NCBI RefSeq assembly: GCF_004698125.1
Contig: NZ_SRHV01000005.1
Span: 682,001 to 746,000, forward strand
Direction: 5' to 3'
DNA: 64,000 bases
Source of the DNA: Halosimplex halophilum
Lineage (GTDB): Archaea; Halobacteriota; Halobacteria; Halobacteriales; Haloarculaceae
This document shows positions 1-8,427 of this stretch, in pieces. How positions within the stretch are numbered: position 1 is the stretch's first letter; each line of letters starts with the position of its first letter. The notes under the pieces were generated by a model. That model did not search any database, was not told where the DNA came from, and saw only the letters and a list, made by a program, of their open reading frames with translations. Both the position numbers and the translations under genes were made by a program.

Positions 1-1357
1 CGAATTCAATTATGTTGACTACGGTAGGCACGATAATTTGGGGACCGTTGGTGGCTTTGAGACTCATCATATTTATCTGACCTGCCAAGAGTTAAAAGAG
101 AAATATCTTCCTATTGACGCCAATCCAAGAGAACCGAGTAATTCCCGCATCGTCAAATCAATGCAGGAAACCCTGAGAGACGACGCAGAGTCCTTCGTAA
201 AATGGAACAACGGAATTACCGTAGTTTGTGAAAACGTAAATAAAGGGTCTGGAACAGTTGAGTTAGAGTTTTCCGAAGAGGACGAAGGAATCTGCAATGG
301 GGGCCATACTTACTTCGCTATAGTCACTTCGAATCATGATGTAAGCAATTCAGGCGTTCTATTAGAAGTCATTGAGGTACCCCAGGACTTGGACAATAGA
401 GAGGAGGAGATCGTTGAAATTGCGAAAAAACGGAATAATATCAATAATTTAGATAACTACACTGTTGCGGACTTCTTGGATCTCTATGAGCCGTTCAAAC
501 AGCGAATGGACGACCCTGAGGTCGTATCCTGGCATGAAAATGATTCTGAAGCAAAATCATATGCAGTATCTGCTCCCGAGGTCATCCGGATGATGACTAC
601 GGTAAATCCAACTAGATATCGCCACGCAATTTTGTGTCCCGGTGGGTCATATCATAAGAGTGCGGCTACATCGAAAACTAGCCTCCATACAAGCTGGTTT
701 GAGGATGCCTTAGAAGCTAGAGATAATGACAACGAGGACCCAATGGCTTTCTTAGGGGTTCTTATCGATGATCTGTTTGAGATCCGGGACATGATTGCCT
801 ATTCGTTCAAGGAAGGAGACTATGACAATTCGTTCAGGAAGCGTTCTTTCTACCAGGATAATATTGGTGGGGAAGACGCAACTACCCGCGACCTTCATAT
901 GGGCGACTATGATGGCCTGACGGGGTATAAGATCAGGTCTACTCTGGAGGTGATGGTCTTGGGAATGTTCCGGTCGAACCTCTTCCAGAAATACGACGAA
1001 GATGGAAATGTGCGCTATGTTGGTTGGATGGTAGAACCCAAAACCCTCTGGGATGAGGAAAAAGAGCGTGTAGTAGATAATCTATCAACGTTTTATGATG
1101 ACGTCGGGAAAAGTTATCGTGATTTCATCAATAGTGAAGCGCCTTACAGGGAGGAACTGTACGAATTCGGAAGAAGTGCAAGCTGGCCGTTCCCCCCCGC
1201 TGAAATCCTTTACGACACTGAATCTGCGGATAAATATGTCTTCACCGAGGATACGGAAGATGCCACCCACTGGCTAGCAGATTCAGGGGAAGGGCTGATA
1301 TCAATCAGCGATAGAGAGCGTCCTGACGACGAACCCTTGTATAAAGTTTCCAATTAA
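1..1357 (+). CDS. AIPR-type abortive-infection protein, 5' end outside window
   Basis: The reading frame is open to the first base of the window (EFNYVDYG... precedes the TTG at 38), so the gene starts upstream and only 451 residues are visible. Numbering from the TTG at 38, there is an NNGI motif at about 57-60 and an NGGH motif at about 87-90. I associate this pair with the AIPR (abortive infection phage resistance) family, which normally reads NNGI...NGxQT. The remainder is acidic with no membrane segment. It ends one base before the ATG of an HNH nuclease gene, so the two are probably co-transcribed. Base composition is AT-rich like the rest of the island. A role in phage defence is inferred from family and neighbours; a DndB/ParB-like protein is the main alternative. 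Confidence 0.6.
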   Translation, partial: EFNYVDYGRHDNLGTVGGFETHHIYLTCQELKEKYLPIDANPREPSNSRIVKSMQETLRDDAESFVKWNNGITVVCENVNKGSGTVELEFSEEDEGICNGGHTYFAIVTSNHDVSNSGVLLEVIEVPQDLDNREEEIVEIAKKRNNINNLDNYTVADFLDLYEPFKQRMDDPEVVSWHENDSEAKSYAVSAPEVIRMMTTVNPTRYRHAILCPGGSYHKSAATSKTSLHTSWFEDALEARDNDNEDPMAFLGVLIDDLFEIRDMIAYSFKEGDYDNSFRKRSFYQDNIGGEDATTRDLHMGDYDGLTGYKIRSTLEVMVLGMFRSNLFQKYDEDGNVRYVGWMVEPKTLWDEEKERVVDNLSTFYDDVGKSYRDFINSEAPYREELYEFGRSASWPFPPAEILYDTESADKYVFTEDTEDATHWLADSGEGLISISDRERPDDEPLYKVSN

Positions 1358-1358
1358 A

Positions 1359-1700
1359 ATGCGCTGTGTAGTTTGCGGTGAGATGGAAGAGTTAGATGAT
1401 GCCCACGTAAAGGACAGAAGTGAATTTGCGCCCAGTGAGGATGACCGAACCCATAATATAATTTCTCTCTGTCCGACTCACCATAGGATGTTTGATAACC
1501 ACATCATCGGGATATGTCCTTCAAAAGAGGAGCTAATTGTTGAAGAGGCTGGTGGACTCTCGGTTATCGAGCCTAAGCTCTCTATTGGTCACATCAAAGA
1601 GGAATATGTTGAGTATCACAATTCACGATGTACACCGCGAATAAGGGCTGCCCTTGGTTTGATACCTGATCAAGAATATGCAAAGAAGTGTGGCCAGTAG
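1359..1700 (+). CDS. HNH endonuclease, small
   Basis: A 113-residue protein with a compact HNH fold. CxxC at C3/C6 and the C38-x2-HH cluster would hold the structural zinc. H16 and N33, followed by H41/H42, fit the His-Asn-His catalytic positions of the HNH family (DDAH ... HNIISLCPTHH). The ATG at 1359 lies one base after the stop of the AIPR-type gene, implying translational coupling. No DNA-specificity domain is visible, so target choice may depend on the partner. The family assignment is from motifs; the pairing as a restriction or abortive-infection module is inference. Confidence 0.8.
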   Translation: MRCVVCGEMEELDDAHVKDRSEFAPSEDDRTHNIISLCPTHHRMFDNHIIGICPSKEELIVEEAGGLSVIEPKLSIGHIKEEYVEYHNSRCTPRIRAALGLIPDQEYAKKCGQ

Positions 1701-2072
1701 AATATCCCCATAGTTGTTGAACACGAACAATTTTGTAATATTAGTCATAACAGCACCTACTACCATGGGAGGTGAGATCCCCTGCCTACGGCTGTTGATG
1801 GCGATTCCGGTATTACAGGTCCCTAACTGATCTAGGCATTCTGAGCAAGTGCGAAAATGAGACGGGGTGAGCCTTGCTGATTTCCTCGGCAAGAGCCCGT
1901 CTTTGTGCGCCTCAGCTAGGAATCAGTGAAAACAACTATCATCAGGACTCCGGTTTCAAACTACAGGATCTCTACAAACTATACAAATCTTAGTGATATT
2001 GGATGTTGGTTTCGAATGATGGATGTCAATAGGGCGGTGGATTTTTGATTCTTCACACAAGCGGTCTAAAGC
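1701..2072. other. Intergenic stretch with a nested hairpin
   Basis: 372 bases without a convincing gene. The only structure I see is a nested inverted repeat: AGACGGG at 1860-1866 with CCCGTCT at 1896-1902, and inside it CTTGC at 1873-1877 with GCAAG at 1889-1893. It could be a terminator, a small structured RNA or an element end. A short open frame on the minus strand across 1623-1892 overlaps the HNH gene and has no recognisable features. Confidence 0.5.
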
Positions 2073-4559
2073 ATGGCTGGAGAAAGTGATGTGCCTCTTT
2101 GTGGGAAGCGCATATTCCTATATCCCGGCGATCCGGATGGGACTGGAATCATTCAATACAATGCAGAGGACTACCGAGAAGAGTTCCAAGAAGTTGATTT
2201 CGTTGATAGCTCCCAATTCATTCGCTCAATAGGGCAGGACATTACCCTCCGGAATCAATCCCTCCTACGCCTCTCGGATAGTATTCAGTTTGAGGTGCCC
2301 GATTATCAAAGGAACTATAGCTGGGAGGAAGATCAACACGATGGCCTCTGGGAGACAGCTCGGAGTGTACTTTCTCTCCAAACAACTGCAACAAACACCC
2401 CCTCAGATACGTACTTTGGTACAGTCTATGTAGCAAAGTCGTCTAACCGCGATATTTATGAGATTATAGATGGTCAGCAACGGTTGGCGACCATAGCGAT
2501 TCTATTACGAAATATCGGAGTCGCTTTGGACGCAACAATTCCAGAACTGTCGGGGGAAGTGAGGTCCTATACCGAGCATATAAAAGAAGACTATATCGAC
2601 GAGCTACTCTATCGACGCCAAGGACCAAACGAGATCCCGTTCATCAGACTCAATAAACACGATAACGAGTTCTTCAGACTGCTCTTCCAAGACGACAGAG
2701 GCGTAGCTAAGGGCCTCAAACGGATGGAACAATATGATGGCCGCAAGCAAAACGCAATTCGACTACGCTCCCTCCTCAGCGAACTCAACGTTGATGAAGA
2801 AGTCTATGGACCAGATGGGTTAGGGTTTGATGAAGACGTTCTTGACTCATTCAGATATTTCGCCGAATCGCATCAGAAATTAGTCGAAGCTGATGAATTC
2901 TATTCGAGCGCAATCGACCAGTTCTTGAACAATAGTAGCTTCTCCGAACCGGAACACGAAGCCAGAGCCTTGGTTAATCTGACTCACTTCGTACTTCGCT
3001 CACTTCGCGTCTCTGAGTGTCTTTTCGAGACTGACGATCAAGAACTCCGTGTCGACGTCTTCCAGTCTCTGAATGACCGGGGTGTGGAGCTATCCAAGAT
3101 GGACAAGGTACGTGCTCGTATCGTGGGCCGTTTCCAAGGAGAATCTGATAGCGATAAGCAAGTTGGACGATGGGAATCAGTGGTGCAGGAATTCGGGGGC
3201 GACTCCGATGCTGTAGAAGACTTCTTAGCTCACTATCTCGCTGCGACAGAAAAAGAGTTTGAGACGGTTACTGATGCAAAAAATGAATTGCTCGAGGCCT
3301 TCCGATTGAAAGAATCCGGTCAGACAGAGATCCGATCTCGGCTGGCTAATGCAGGCGACGCGCGAGATTTCTTAGAGGAACTCGAAGAGTACGCATTTCG
3401 GTACCAAGAGCTCGCAAACGCCGACTTAGTTGAGGATGAGAAGCAACTGTCACATAAATACCGTGAGGAGTGTGAGGCGATTCTTAGTCGGCTCAACGGT
3501 CTAGGGACTACCCAGTGGCGTCCCTTCGTCATGTATGTCTATCAAAAGGTAACAGAGACACCTGGGAAGGGGGAATTCTTCCGTGACGTACTCAAAACGG
3601 TCGAAAATATCACCTTCCGCGTGGCCATCTCTCCCCACGTAGCAACCGTAGTTGATGACACTTATCCGAAGACCACTCAGACGTTCATTGAGTTAGAGCA
3701 GACTGGGAATGAGTTTGAGACAGAAAAAGTAGCTGAGGAGCTTATCGATAATGTCGATAGTAGTGCGAGAAATGTTTTCGGCGAGAATTTTGCGGATCAT
3801 CTCATCTCAAAAAGCAACTGGCAAAACAACCAGACAAAGCAACTATTCCTCAAAATTGCTGATGAGCAATATCGAGAACAAAATCAGTCTGGGATCACCA
3901 ACACTTGGCTCTCGCAAGATCCAAGTGAGGTCCATATAGAACACGTCCTCCCACGGAATTTCCTCCTTGAGGGAAAGAGCCAGCCCTACGCGTGGCTAGA
4001 ACACTTCTTCCAAGCGAACGGGGAGAACCGGATTGAAAACCGGATCGAGCAATTGCGCTCGCGGGAAGCACATCAGATTGAAGAAGACCACCCAGACTAC
4101 GACGGGGTAGAACAAATCGTTTCTCGTGTCAAGGAAGACTTTGTCCGAGATCTCGGAAACATGATGCTTCTTGACCAAGCCCTGAATCGATCTGTTCAGA
4201 ACCGGTTGTTTGCAGTAAAGATCAGGGAGTACCACCGAAACCACAAGAAGGATCTCGAGAATATCGCGAATCACTATTTCGGAGAGGCAGGACCACTCCC
4301 AAAAGATACGTTAGAAACAGTACTGACGCTCGACCTCCCCGATGACGAAACAGCAACATCGATAGACGCTATCGAAGAATTGAATTCTTGGTGGAACTAC
4401 CACCGCTCCATCGAACGAAAGGCCGATATCGTCGAAAACGTCCTTGATTCGTTGACATTCGATTCTAATGAAGACGAATTCGACTCCGTGAAAGGAGAGA
4501 TTCACCAGATGGTGAAAAACGATTACGAGACCCGATTCACGCTATTGGGCTCCGGATAG
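2073..4559 (+). CDS. DUF262/DUF1524 (GmrSD-like) modification-dependent nuclease
   Basis: An 828-residue protein. The DUF262 (GmrS-like) domain begins at PDYQRNYSW (76-84), with the DGQQR nucleotide-binding/hydrolysis motif at 133-137. A long helical middle follows. The DUF1524 (GmrD-like, His-Me finger) domain near residue 620 carries HIEHVLP (H621, H624), the HxxP-type nuclease core. Fused GmrSD proteins are type IV restriction enzymes that cut modified cytosine DNA; related DUF262 proteins sit in many defence islands. The N-terminal ~70 residues, with CGKRIFLYPGD, are an unrecognised addition. It converges on queC with 8 bases between the stops. Whether it reads deazaguanine DNA, protects against it, or is simply a neighbour is unknown. 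Confidence 0.8.
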   Translation: MAGESDVPLCGKRIFLYPGDPDGTGIIQYNAEDYREEFQEVDFVDSSQFIRSIGQDITLRNQSLLRLSDSIQFEVPDYQRNYSWEEDQHDGLWETARSVLSLQTTATNTPSDTYFGTVYVAKSSNRDIYEIIDGQQRLATIAILLRNIGVALDATIPELSGEVRSYTEHIKEDYIDELLYRRQGPNEIPFIRLNKHDNEFFRLLFQDDRGVAKGLKRMEQYDGRKQNAIRLRSLLSELNVDEEVYGPDGLGFDEDVLDSFRYFAESHQKLVEADEFYSSAIDQFLNNSSFSEPEHEARALVNLTHFVLRSLRVSECLFETDDQELRVDVFQSLNDRGVELSKMDKVRARIVGRFQGESDSDKQVGRWESVVQEFGGDSDAVEDFLAHYLAATEKEFETVTDAKNELLEAFRLKESGQTEIRSRLANAGDARDFLEELEEYAFRYQELANADLVEDEKQLSHKYREECEAILSRLNGLGTTQWRPFVMYVYQKVTETPGKGEFFRDVLKTVENITFRVAISPHVATVVDDTYPKTTQTFIELEQTGNEFETEKVAEELIDNVDSSARNVFGENFADHLISKSNWQNNQTKQLFLKIADEQYREQNQSGITNTWLSQDPSEVHIEHVLPRNFLLEGKSQPYAWLEHFFQANGENRIENRIEQLRSREAHQIEEDHPDYDGVEQIVSRVKEDFVRDLGNMMLLDQALNRSVQNRLFAVKIREYHRNHKKDLENIANHYFGEAGPLPKDTLETVLTLDLPDDETATSIDAIEELNSWWNYHRSIERKADIVENVLDSLTFDSNEDEFDSVKGEIHQMVKNDYETRFTLLGSG

Positions 4560-4567
4560 GGAGACTA

Positions 4568-5269
4568 CTACTCCTTCCCAGAGTACGAGGAAGACTCCTC
4601 ATAGTCAATTGGGTCTATCGCATCAGCTTCTTGGAAGGCTTTGAGTCGATATGCACAGGCATCACAAGTGCCACAAGCAGGTTCGTTTGAACGATAGCAG
4701 CTCCAGGTGAGATCATACGGTACGTCCAATTCTAACCCTCGCTCTGCAATTTCGGTTTTAGACCACTCCACAAACGGTGCTTTGAGGTCAATTGTGGTCT
4801 CCCCCTTGGTGCCGACGTTCATTACTTGTTGGAACGCCTCGAAGAACTCTGGTCGACAATCCGGATATCCAGAGAAATCCTCGCTATGGGCGCCGATGAA
4901 GACCGCCGACGCTCCGATAGTTTCTGCATATGAGGTGGCCATCGACAAGAGATTCGCATTTCGGAAGGGCACATATGAAGACGGGACTTCTTCGCTATCT
5001 AAATCCGCGTCTGCTACTTCCATCTCCTCATCAGTCAAGCTTGATCCGCCGATATCAGCAAGGTGGCCGGTGTCAATGTGCGTGAGATCTGGCGCGTCTA
5101 CATGGTCAGCCAGCTTCTTTGCACACTCGAATTCTTTCGACTCGGTCTCTTGCCCGTAGGAGGAATGGAAAAAGTACGGACTGTATCCGGAATCCATTGC
5201 CTCGAAAACCGCAGTAGCGCTATCCATTCCGCCCGATACAAGGATCACAGCGCGTTCAGTTCTGGTCAT
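4568..5269 (-). CDS. queC: 7-cyano-7-deazaguanine (preQ0) synthase QueC
   Basis: A 233-residue PP-loop ATP-pyrophosphatase. SGGMDS at 12-17 is the nucleotide-binding loop. C191, C199, C202 and C205 (WSC...CGTCDAC) form the family's C-terminal zinc site. QueC converts 7-carboxy-7-deazaguanine to preQ0 using ATP and ammonia. Haloarchaea need one copy for archaeosine in tRNA; this copy sits in an AT-rich island beside two TGT homologues, so it is probably a dedicated second copy supplying preQ0 for DNA. It lies downstream of queE with an 83-base gap. Length is normal and no key residue is missing. Confidence 0.93.
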   Translation of the reverse strand: MTRTERAVILVSGGMDSATAVFEAMDSGYSPYFFHSSYGQETESKEFECAKKLADHVDAPDLTHIDTGHLADIGGSSLTDEEMEVADADLDSEEVPSSYVPFRNANLLSMATSYAETIGASAVFIGAHSEDFSGYPDCRPEFFEAFQQVMNVGTKGETTIDLKAPFVEWSKTEIAERGLELDVPYDLTWSCYRSNEPACGTCDACAYRLKAFQEADAIDPIDYEESSSYSGKE

Positions 5270-5352
5270 GAGTTTCGATTTGTCTTAGTTCGGAGTGGCT
5301 TGTTCCCTAGCAAAGTCCACAAATATGGTAGCCTCGTGGATTCTTCTCTGAG

Positions 5353-6132
5353 TCATGTTCCCGGCGCATCCTCCCAGAGATCGACATGGAGGCGAGGGGT
5401 ATATCGGTACCCGTATTCCAGAGCCAACTCTGCTACTTGATTTCTGACCTCGTCGAGTTCTTCCCGCGTCGTACCTTGAGGCATCAGTAAAATCTCGTCA
5501 CTGTCGATGTCGGCTTGGGTTTCTCTGCGGACTCTGTCGACAAGACTCTGGATTTCAGGGAGGTCATCAGGGCCTGTGACCACAAACTTAAGTTGACTGT
5601 TATAGGTCTCGAGTAAATCCCCGAGGACCTCAATATCGAGCCTTCGTTGGTCATGTCGATCCTCCCAATCCCCATCTCCGGAGGGGTCCTTTTCGGCGGT
5701 TGGATTACTGCTTTCGAGCTTTGGGCTAATGCTTGCAAGGTCGATTGCTGTATCCCTGTAGACAGTCCCATTTGTCTCTACGGTTGTATGATATCCTTGC
5801 TCACTGAGCCGTTTGAGCAAGATCTCACAATCATCGTGAATTAGGGGTTCACCCCCAGTAACCACAACATGGGTGGCCTGTTCAAAGTCCTTGACTTCCG
5901 CGAGTATTTCGTCAAGACTCATCCAGGCATGAGTCGGCTCCCAAGACGTGTGGTAGGAATCACAGAACCAGCAACGAAGGTTGCATCCACTTGTCCGTAT
6001 GAATACTGTGGGTGTCCCAGCGAGCTCTCCCTCGCCTTGTAGCGAGTAGAACAATTCATTGATGGGTAGACTGGGGGCCTCTTCAGAGGAGCTCTGACTT
6101 TGAGAATCCTCGAATCCGGCATTGACTGGCAT
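5353..6132 (-). CDS. queE: 7-carboxy-7-deazaguanine synthase QueE (radical SAM)
   Basis: A 259-residue radical SAM enzyme with C50-x3-C54-x2-C57 (SGCNLRCWFC) for the 4Fe-4S cluster and TGGEPL for SAM binding. QueE rearranges 6-carboxytetrahydropterin to 7-carboxy-7-deazaguanine, the step before QueC. The start ATG overlaps the queD stop by one base (TGATG), so the genes are translationally coupled. The first ~22 residues are a polar tail not seen in the shortest family members. GTP cyclohydrolase, the first pathway enzyme, is not in the window and must come from elsewhere in the genome. Confidence 0.93.
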   Translation of the reverse strand: MPVNAGFEDSQSQSSSEEAPSLPINELFYSLQGEGELAGTPTVFIRTSGCNLRCWFCDSYHTSWEPTHAWMSLDEILAEVKDFEQATHVVVTGGEPLIHDDCEILLKRLSEQGYHTTVETNGTVYRDTAIDLASISPKLESSNPTAEKDPSGDGDWEDRHDQRRLDIEVLGDLLETYNSQLKFVVTGPDDLPEIQSLVDRVRRETQADIDSDEILLMPQGTTREELDEVRNQVAELALEYGYRYTPRLHVDLWEDAPGT

Positions 6133-6581
6133 CAGTATGTAGCGCAGAGTTCTCCGGTTTCACGGACTTCAACGCTGACTTCCGTGACTGTCTCCGGTAG
6201 TTGTGTTTGAATCCGCCTTTCTAAAACGGAAGCCATGACCTCTGCTGTTGGGGGGTAGTCCAGAACCACCACCGCTTCTGCATCACCACTTTGTTGGAAA
6301 GCCTCTATCAGAGGATCTCCTTCTTCTAACAGAAATCGGTGGTCCCACCGATCAACGATCGATGTGATTTCGCCCTTGTCGACAACCCAGCCCTCATCGG
6401 TTATTTCTCCGGTTACCTCAACGCTGATTTTGTAGTTGTGACCATGGGGTCGTGAACACTTCCCGTCGTGGTGCTGGATTCGATGGCCGCTGCTAATCCG
6501 AATTGGCCTGTCGCGACCTACTGAAAGGGTTCGTAGTTCAGATTCGAACATATCGTCCTCTGCTAGTGCTCTCTCAGCCAT
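6132..6581 (-). CDS. queD: 6-carboxytetrahydropterin synthase QueD
   Basis: A 149-residue PTPS-fold enzyme. H33, H46 and H48 are the zinc ligands and C42 the catalytic cysteine in CSRPHGH, the QueD-type C-x3-H-x-H arrangement. It makes 6-carboxytetrahydropterin from dihydroneopterin triphosphate. It is the first gene of the minus-strand queD-queE-queC run and is transcribed away from the DUF6884/TGT operon across a ~120-base divergent spacer. The ATG at residue 11 is an alternative start; the first ten residues add nothing recognisable. Confidence 0.92.
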   Translation of the reverse strand: MAERALAEDDMFESELRTLSVGRDRPIRISSGHRIQHHDGKCSRPHGHNYKISVEVTGEITDEGWVVDKGEITSIVDRWDHRFLLEEGDPLIEAFQQSGDAEAVVVLDYPPTAEVMASVLERRIQTQLPETVTEVSVEVRETGELCATY

Positions 6582-6702
6582 ATCACGGTATTATTCTGAG
6601 AATACTAAAGCATTCACTCTACGGTGATTTATCCGGTGGGGTGAGACAATTCTAACATCAAGGGGGAAATGTTGAAGACACGCCCGCGTGATCAAGCACA
6701 CC
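6582..6702. promoter_or_regulatory. Divergent promoter region, queD / DUF6884 operon
   Basis: The 121 bases between the queD start and the ATG at 6703 must carry promoters for both transcripts. The stretch is AT-rich near queD (6590-6635). No clear palindromic operator is visible. The shared spacer suggests precursor synthesis and DNA insertion are expressed together. Confidence 0.45.
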
Positions 6703-7161
6703 ATGACGACACTCTTAGTTCAATCGTGTTCTCAACAGAAGACTACAGCCAGCGGTAGAATACCGGCTTTTGAACGGTATGATGGGTACTTTTTCAGAAT
6801 AATTAAGAATACGATTAACGGAGGTATTGAGAAAGCCCCGTTTGACATATGCATTCTTTCTGCGGAACATGGACTGCTAAATCCGACGGACTATATTTCG
6901 AATTATGACCGAGAGATGGATGAGCGTCGTGCTGCTGAGCTGAGAGACTCTGTCGTAACTCAGCTTAGGGAGAAAATTCAATCTTCAGGCTATGATCCAG
7001 TAGTTGTGAACCTCGGACAAGTGTACTACCAAGCGATTCAGGGTTTCGAGTCAGGGCTTGGTGTGACAGTGAAGACAATAGAAGGGGACGGGATAGGAGA
7101 AAAAGGGCAGGAACTGAAACAGCATCTCGAATCTTTGCTTTCAGAGACAGCAGAACACTGA
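6703..7161 (+). CDS. DUF6884-like protein, candidate deazaguanine-modifying partner of the TGT
   Basis: 152 residues from the ATG at 6703; a GTG at 6688 would add five. SCSQQK (8-13) near the N-terminus, LSAEHGLL (52-59), a following YDREM (68-72) and GQVYY (105-109) match the DUF6884 pattern as I know it. The layout Cys-Ser-x2-Lys, then a strand ending in a Gly-Leu turn, then a late Gly...Tyr segment resembles the ArcS C-terminal domain at the end of the TGT fusion at 10092-12080. The two may therefore be related. It ends 6 bases before the TGT gene at 7168. The biochemical role is unknown; acting on inserted preQ0 is an inference from position. Confidence 0.65.
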   Translation: MTTLLVQSCSQQKTTASGRIPAFERYDGYFFRIIKNTINGGIEKAPFDICILSAEHGLLNPTDYISNYDREMDERRAAELRDSVVTQLREKIQSSGYDPVVVNLGQVYYQAIQGFESGLGVTVKTIEGDGIGEKGQELKQHLESLLSETAEH

Positions 7162-7167
7162 ATACAG

Positions 7168-8427
7168 ATGACTACACCAGCAAATATCCCACAAAGCGGA
7201 GCCACCTCATATAGCTCATTTTCTGTGACAGCAACTACGGGAAAAGCTCGAGCAGCGAAATTAGAAATTGATGAGACGACTCTCAATACCCCAAATCTGC
7301 TTCCCGTAATTAATTTCTATGCCGGGGGGATGGAGCGGAGCCTCTATGGAGGTGGTATCTTTCGGACCATGAAAGAATTCATGACAGGTCAGGGACCCCT
7401 CTCGGTAGAAGCTTGCGAGGAATATTTTGACGCAGTCATGATGTCCGTTGCCTCCCTCACTGACTATGGTATCAACAAGGAGCGGTATGAAGCATATCTT
7501 GATACGCCAATTAAACAGCGTGAGATATTTTCAGAATTCGATGGCGCGCTGTTTGTTGATTCGGGCGGCTACAAGCTATTGGATGAAGATAGCCTGGATG
7601 GTAGCGATTTTGAGGTGAATCTGACGCAACAGACCATCTTTGATATACAACGGCGGTTAGGTGGAGACATCCTCGTCAATCTCGACCGCCCTATTTCGCC
7701 CGACGATGGCTATGAAACACGTGTGAAAAAGGCAGAACAAACTGCGGAGAATATGGCGGAATTCCTGCGCTATTCGGCTGATTATAACGGAGCGAGGTTC
7801 CTCACAATTCACGGCTATAATTATTCGATGATGGATACATTCCTCGAAAAGGTCACTGACGTACTCGGGCCACATCTCATCCGGAGTTGCTTTGACGGGA
7901 TCGCTCTTGGGAGTCTAGTTCCGAAGAAAGACAACAAAGGAGACCTAATATCGGCTGTAAGCGATTGCAAAGAAGTCCTCACTGATTACAGATTTGACGA
8001 GCTACCGCTTCATGTGCTCGGCATCTCTAGTAGTGCTATTCCCTTGTTGGTTGCAATGGGAGTCGACTCATTTGATTCATCATCGTATCTCCATGCAGCA
8101 ATAAATGGAAAGTACCACACAGATCTTACCAAAACTGTATCTGTTGACGACGCTCCCATTGAAGACTGCCCATGCCCCGTCTGTTCGAATCCGAAGTTGA
8201 GTGCTTGGATGCGAGGCGACGCCGAATACCAGAAAGATAAGCTCGGGGCGGTTTCAATGCATAACCTCATAATTCAGAAGGATTCAATCAGAGAAATGCG
8301 AGAGATAATTCGTCAAGACGACCGGGACGCACTAATAGAGTACATCGATTCAACAATCGGGCAGAGAAAATCCATGCGACAGTTTGCCCATCGTGTAATC
8401 AATGAATCCCTCGGAGGCTATTTCTAA
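7168..8427 (+). CDS. DNA-type tRNA-guanine transglycosylase homologue (DpdA-like)
   Basis: A 419-residue TGT-fold protein. It keeps the general acid/base aspartate in DSGGYK (D131), the base-recognition aspartate in NLDRP (D173), GSLVP (249-253), the HVLG strand and the nucleophile in SFDS (D303). The zinc site is C334-x-C336-x2-C339-x25-H365, the same spacing as bacterial TGT. No PUA or other tRNA-binding domain is visible. TGT enzymes exchange guanine for a 7-deazaguanine; DpdA homologues do this in DNA. The island location and three adjacent preQ0 genes favour DNA as substrate. The stop overlaps the next ATG (TAATG). Confidence 0.82.
   Translation: MTTPANIPQSGATSYSSFSVTATTGKARAAKLEIDETTLNTPNLLPVINFYAGGMERSLYGGGIFRTMKEFMTGQGPLSVEACEEYFDAVMMSVASLTDYGINKERYEAYLDTPIKQREIFSEFDGALFVDSGGYKLLDEDSLDGSDFEVNLTQQTIFDIQRRLGGDILVNLDRPISPDDGYETRVKKAEQTAENMAEFLRYSADYNGARFLTIHGYNYSMMDTFLEKVTDVLGPHLIRSCFDGIALGSLVPKKDNKGDLISAVSDCKEVLTDYRFDELPLHVLGISSSAIPLLVAMGVDSFDSSSYLHAAINGKYHTDLTKTVSVDDAPIEDCPCPVCSNPKLSAWMRGDAEYQKDKLGAVSMHNLIIQKDSIREMREIIRQDDRDALIEYIDSTIGQRKSMRQFAHRVINESLGGYF

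Noticed and set aside
1623-1892. Minus-strand frame overlapping the HNH gene
   Set aside because: Overlaps a strong gene, contains the hairpin and has no recognisable domain.
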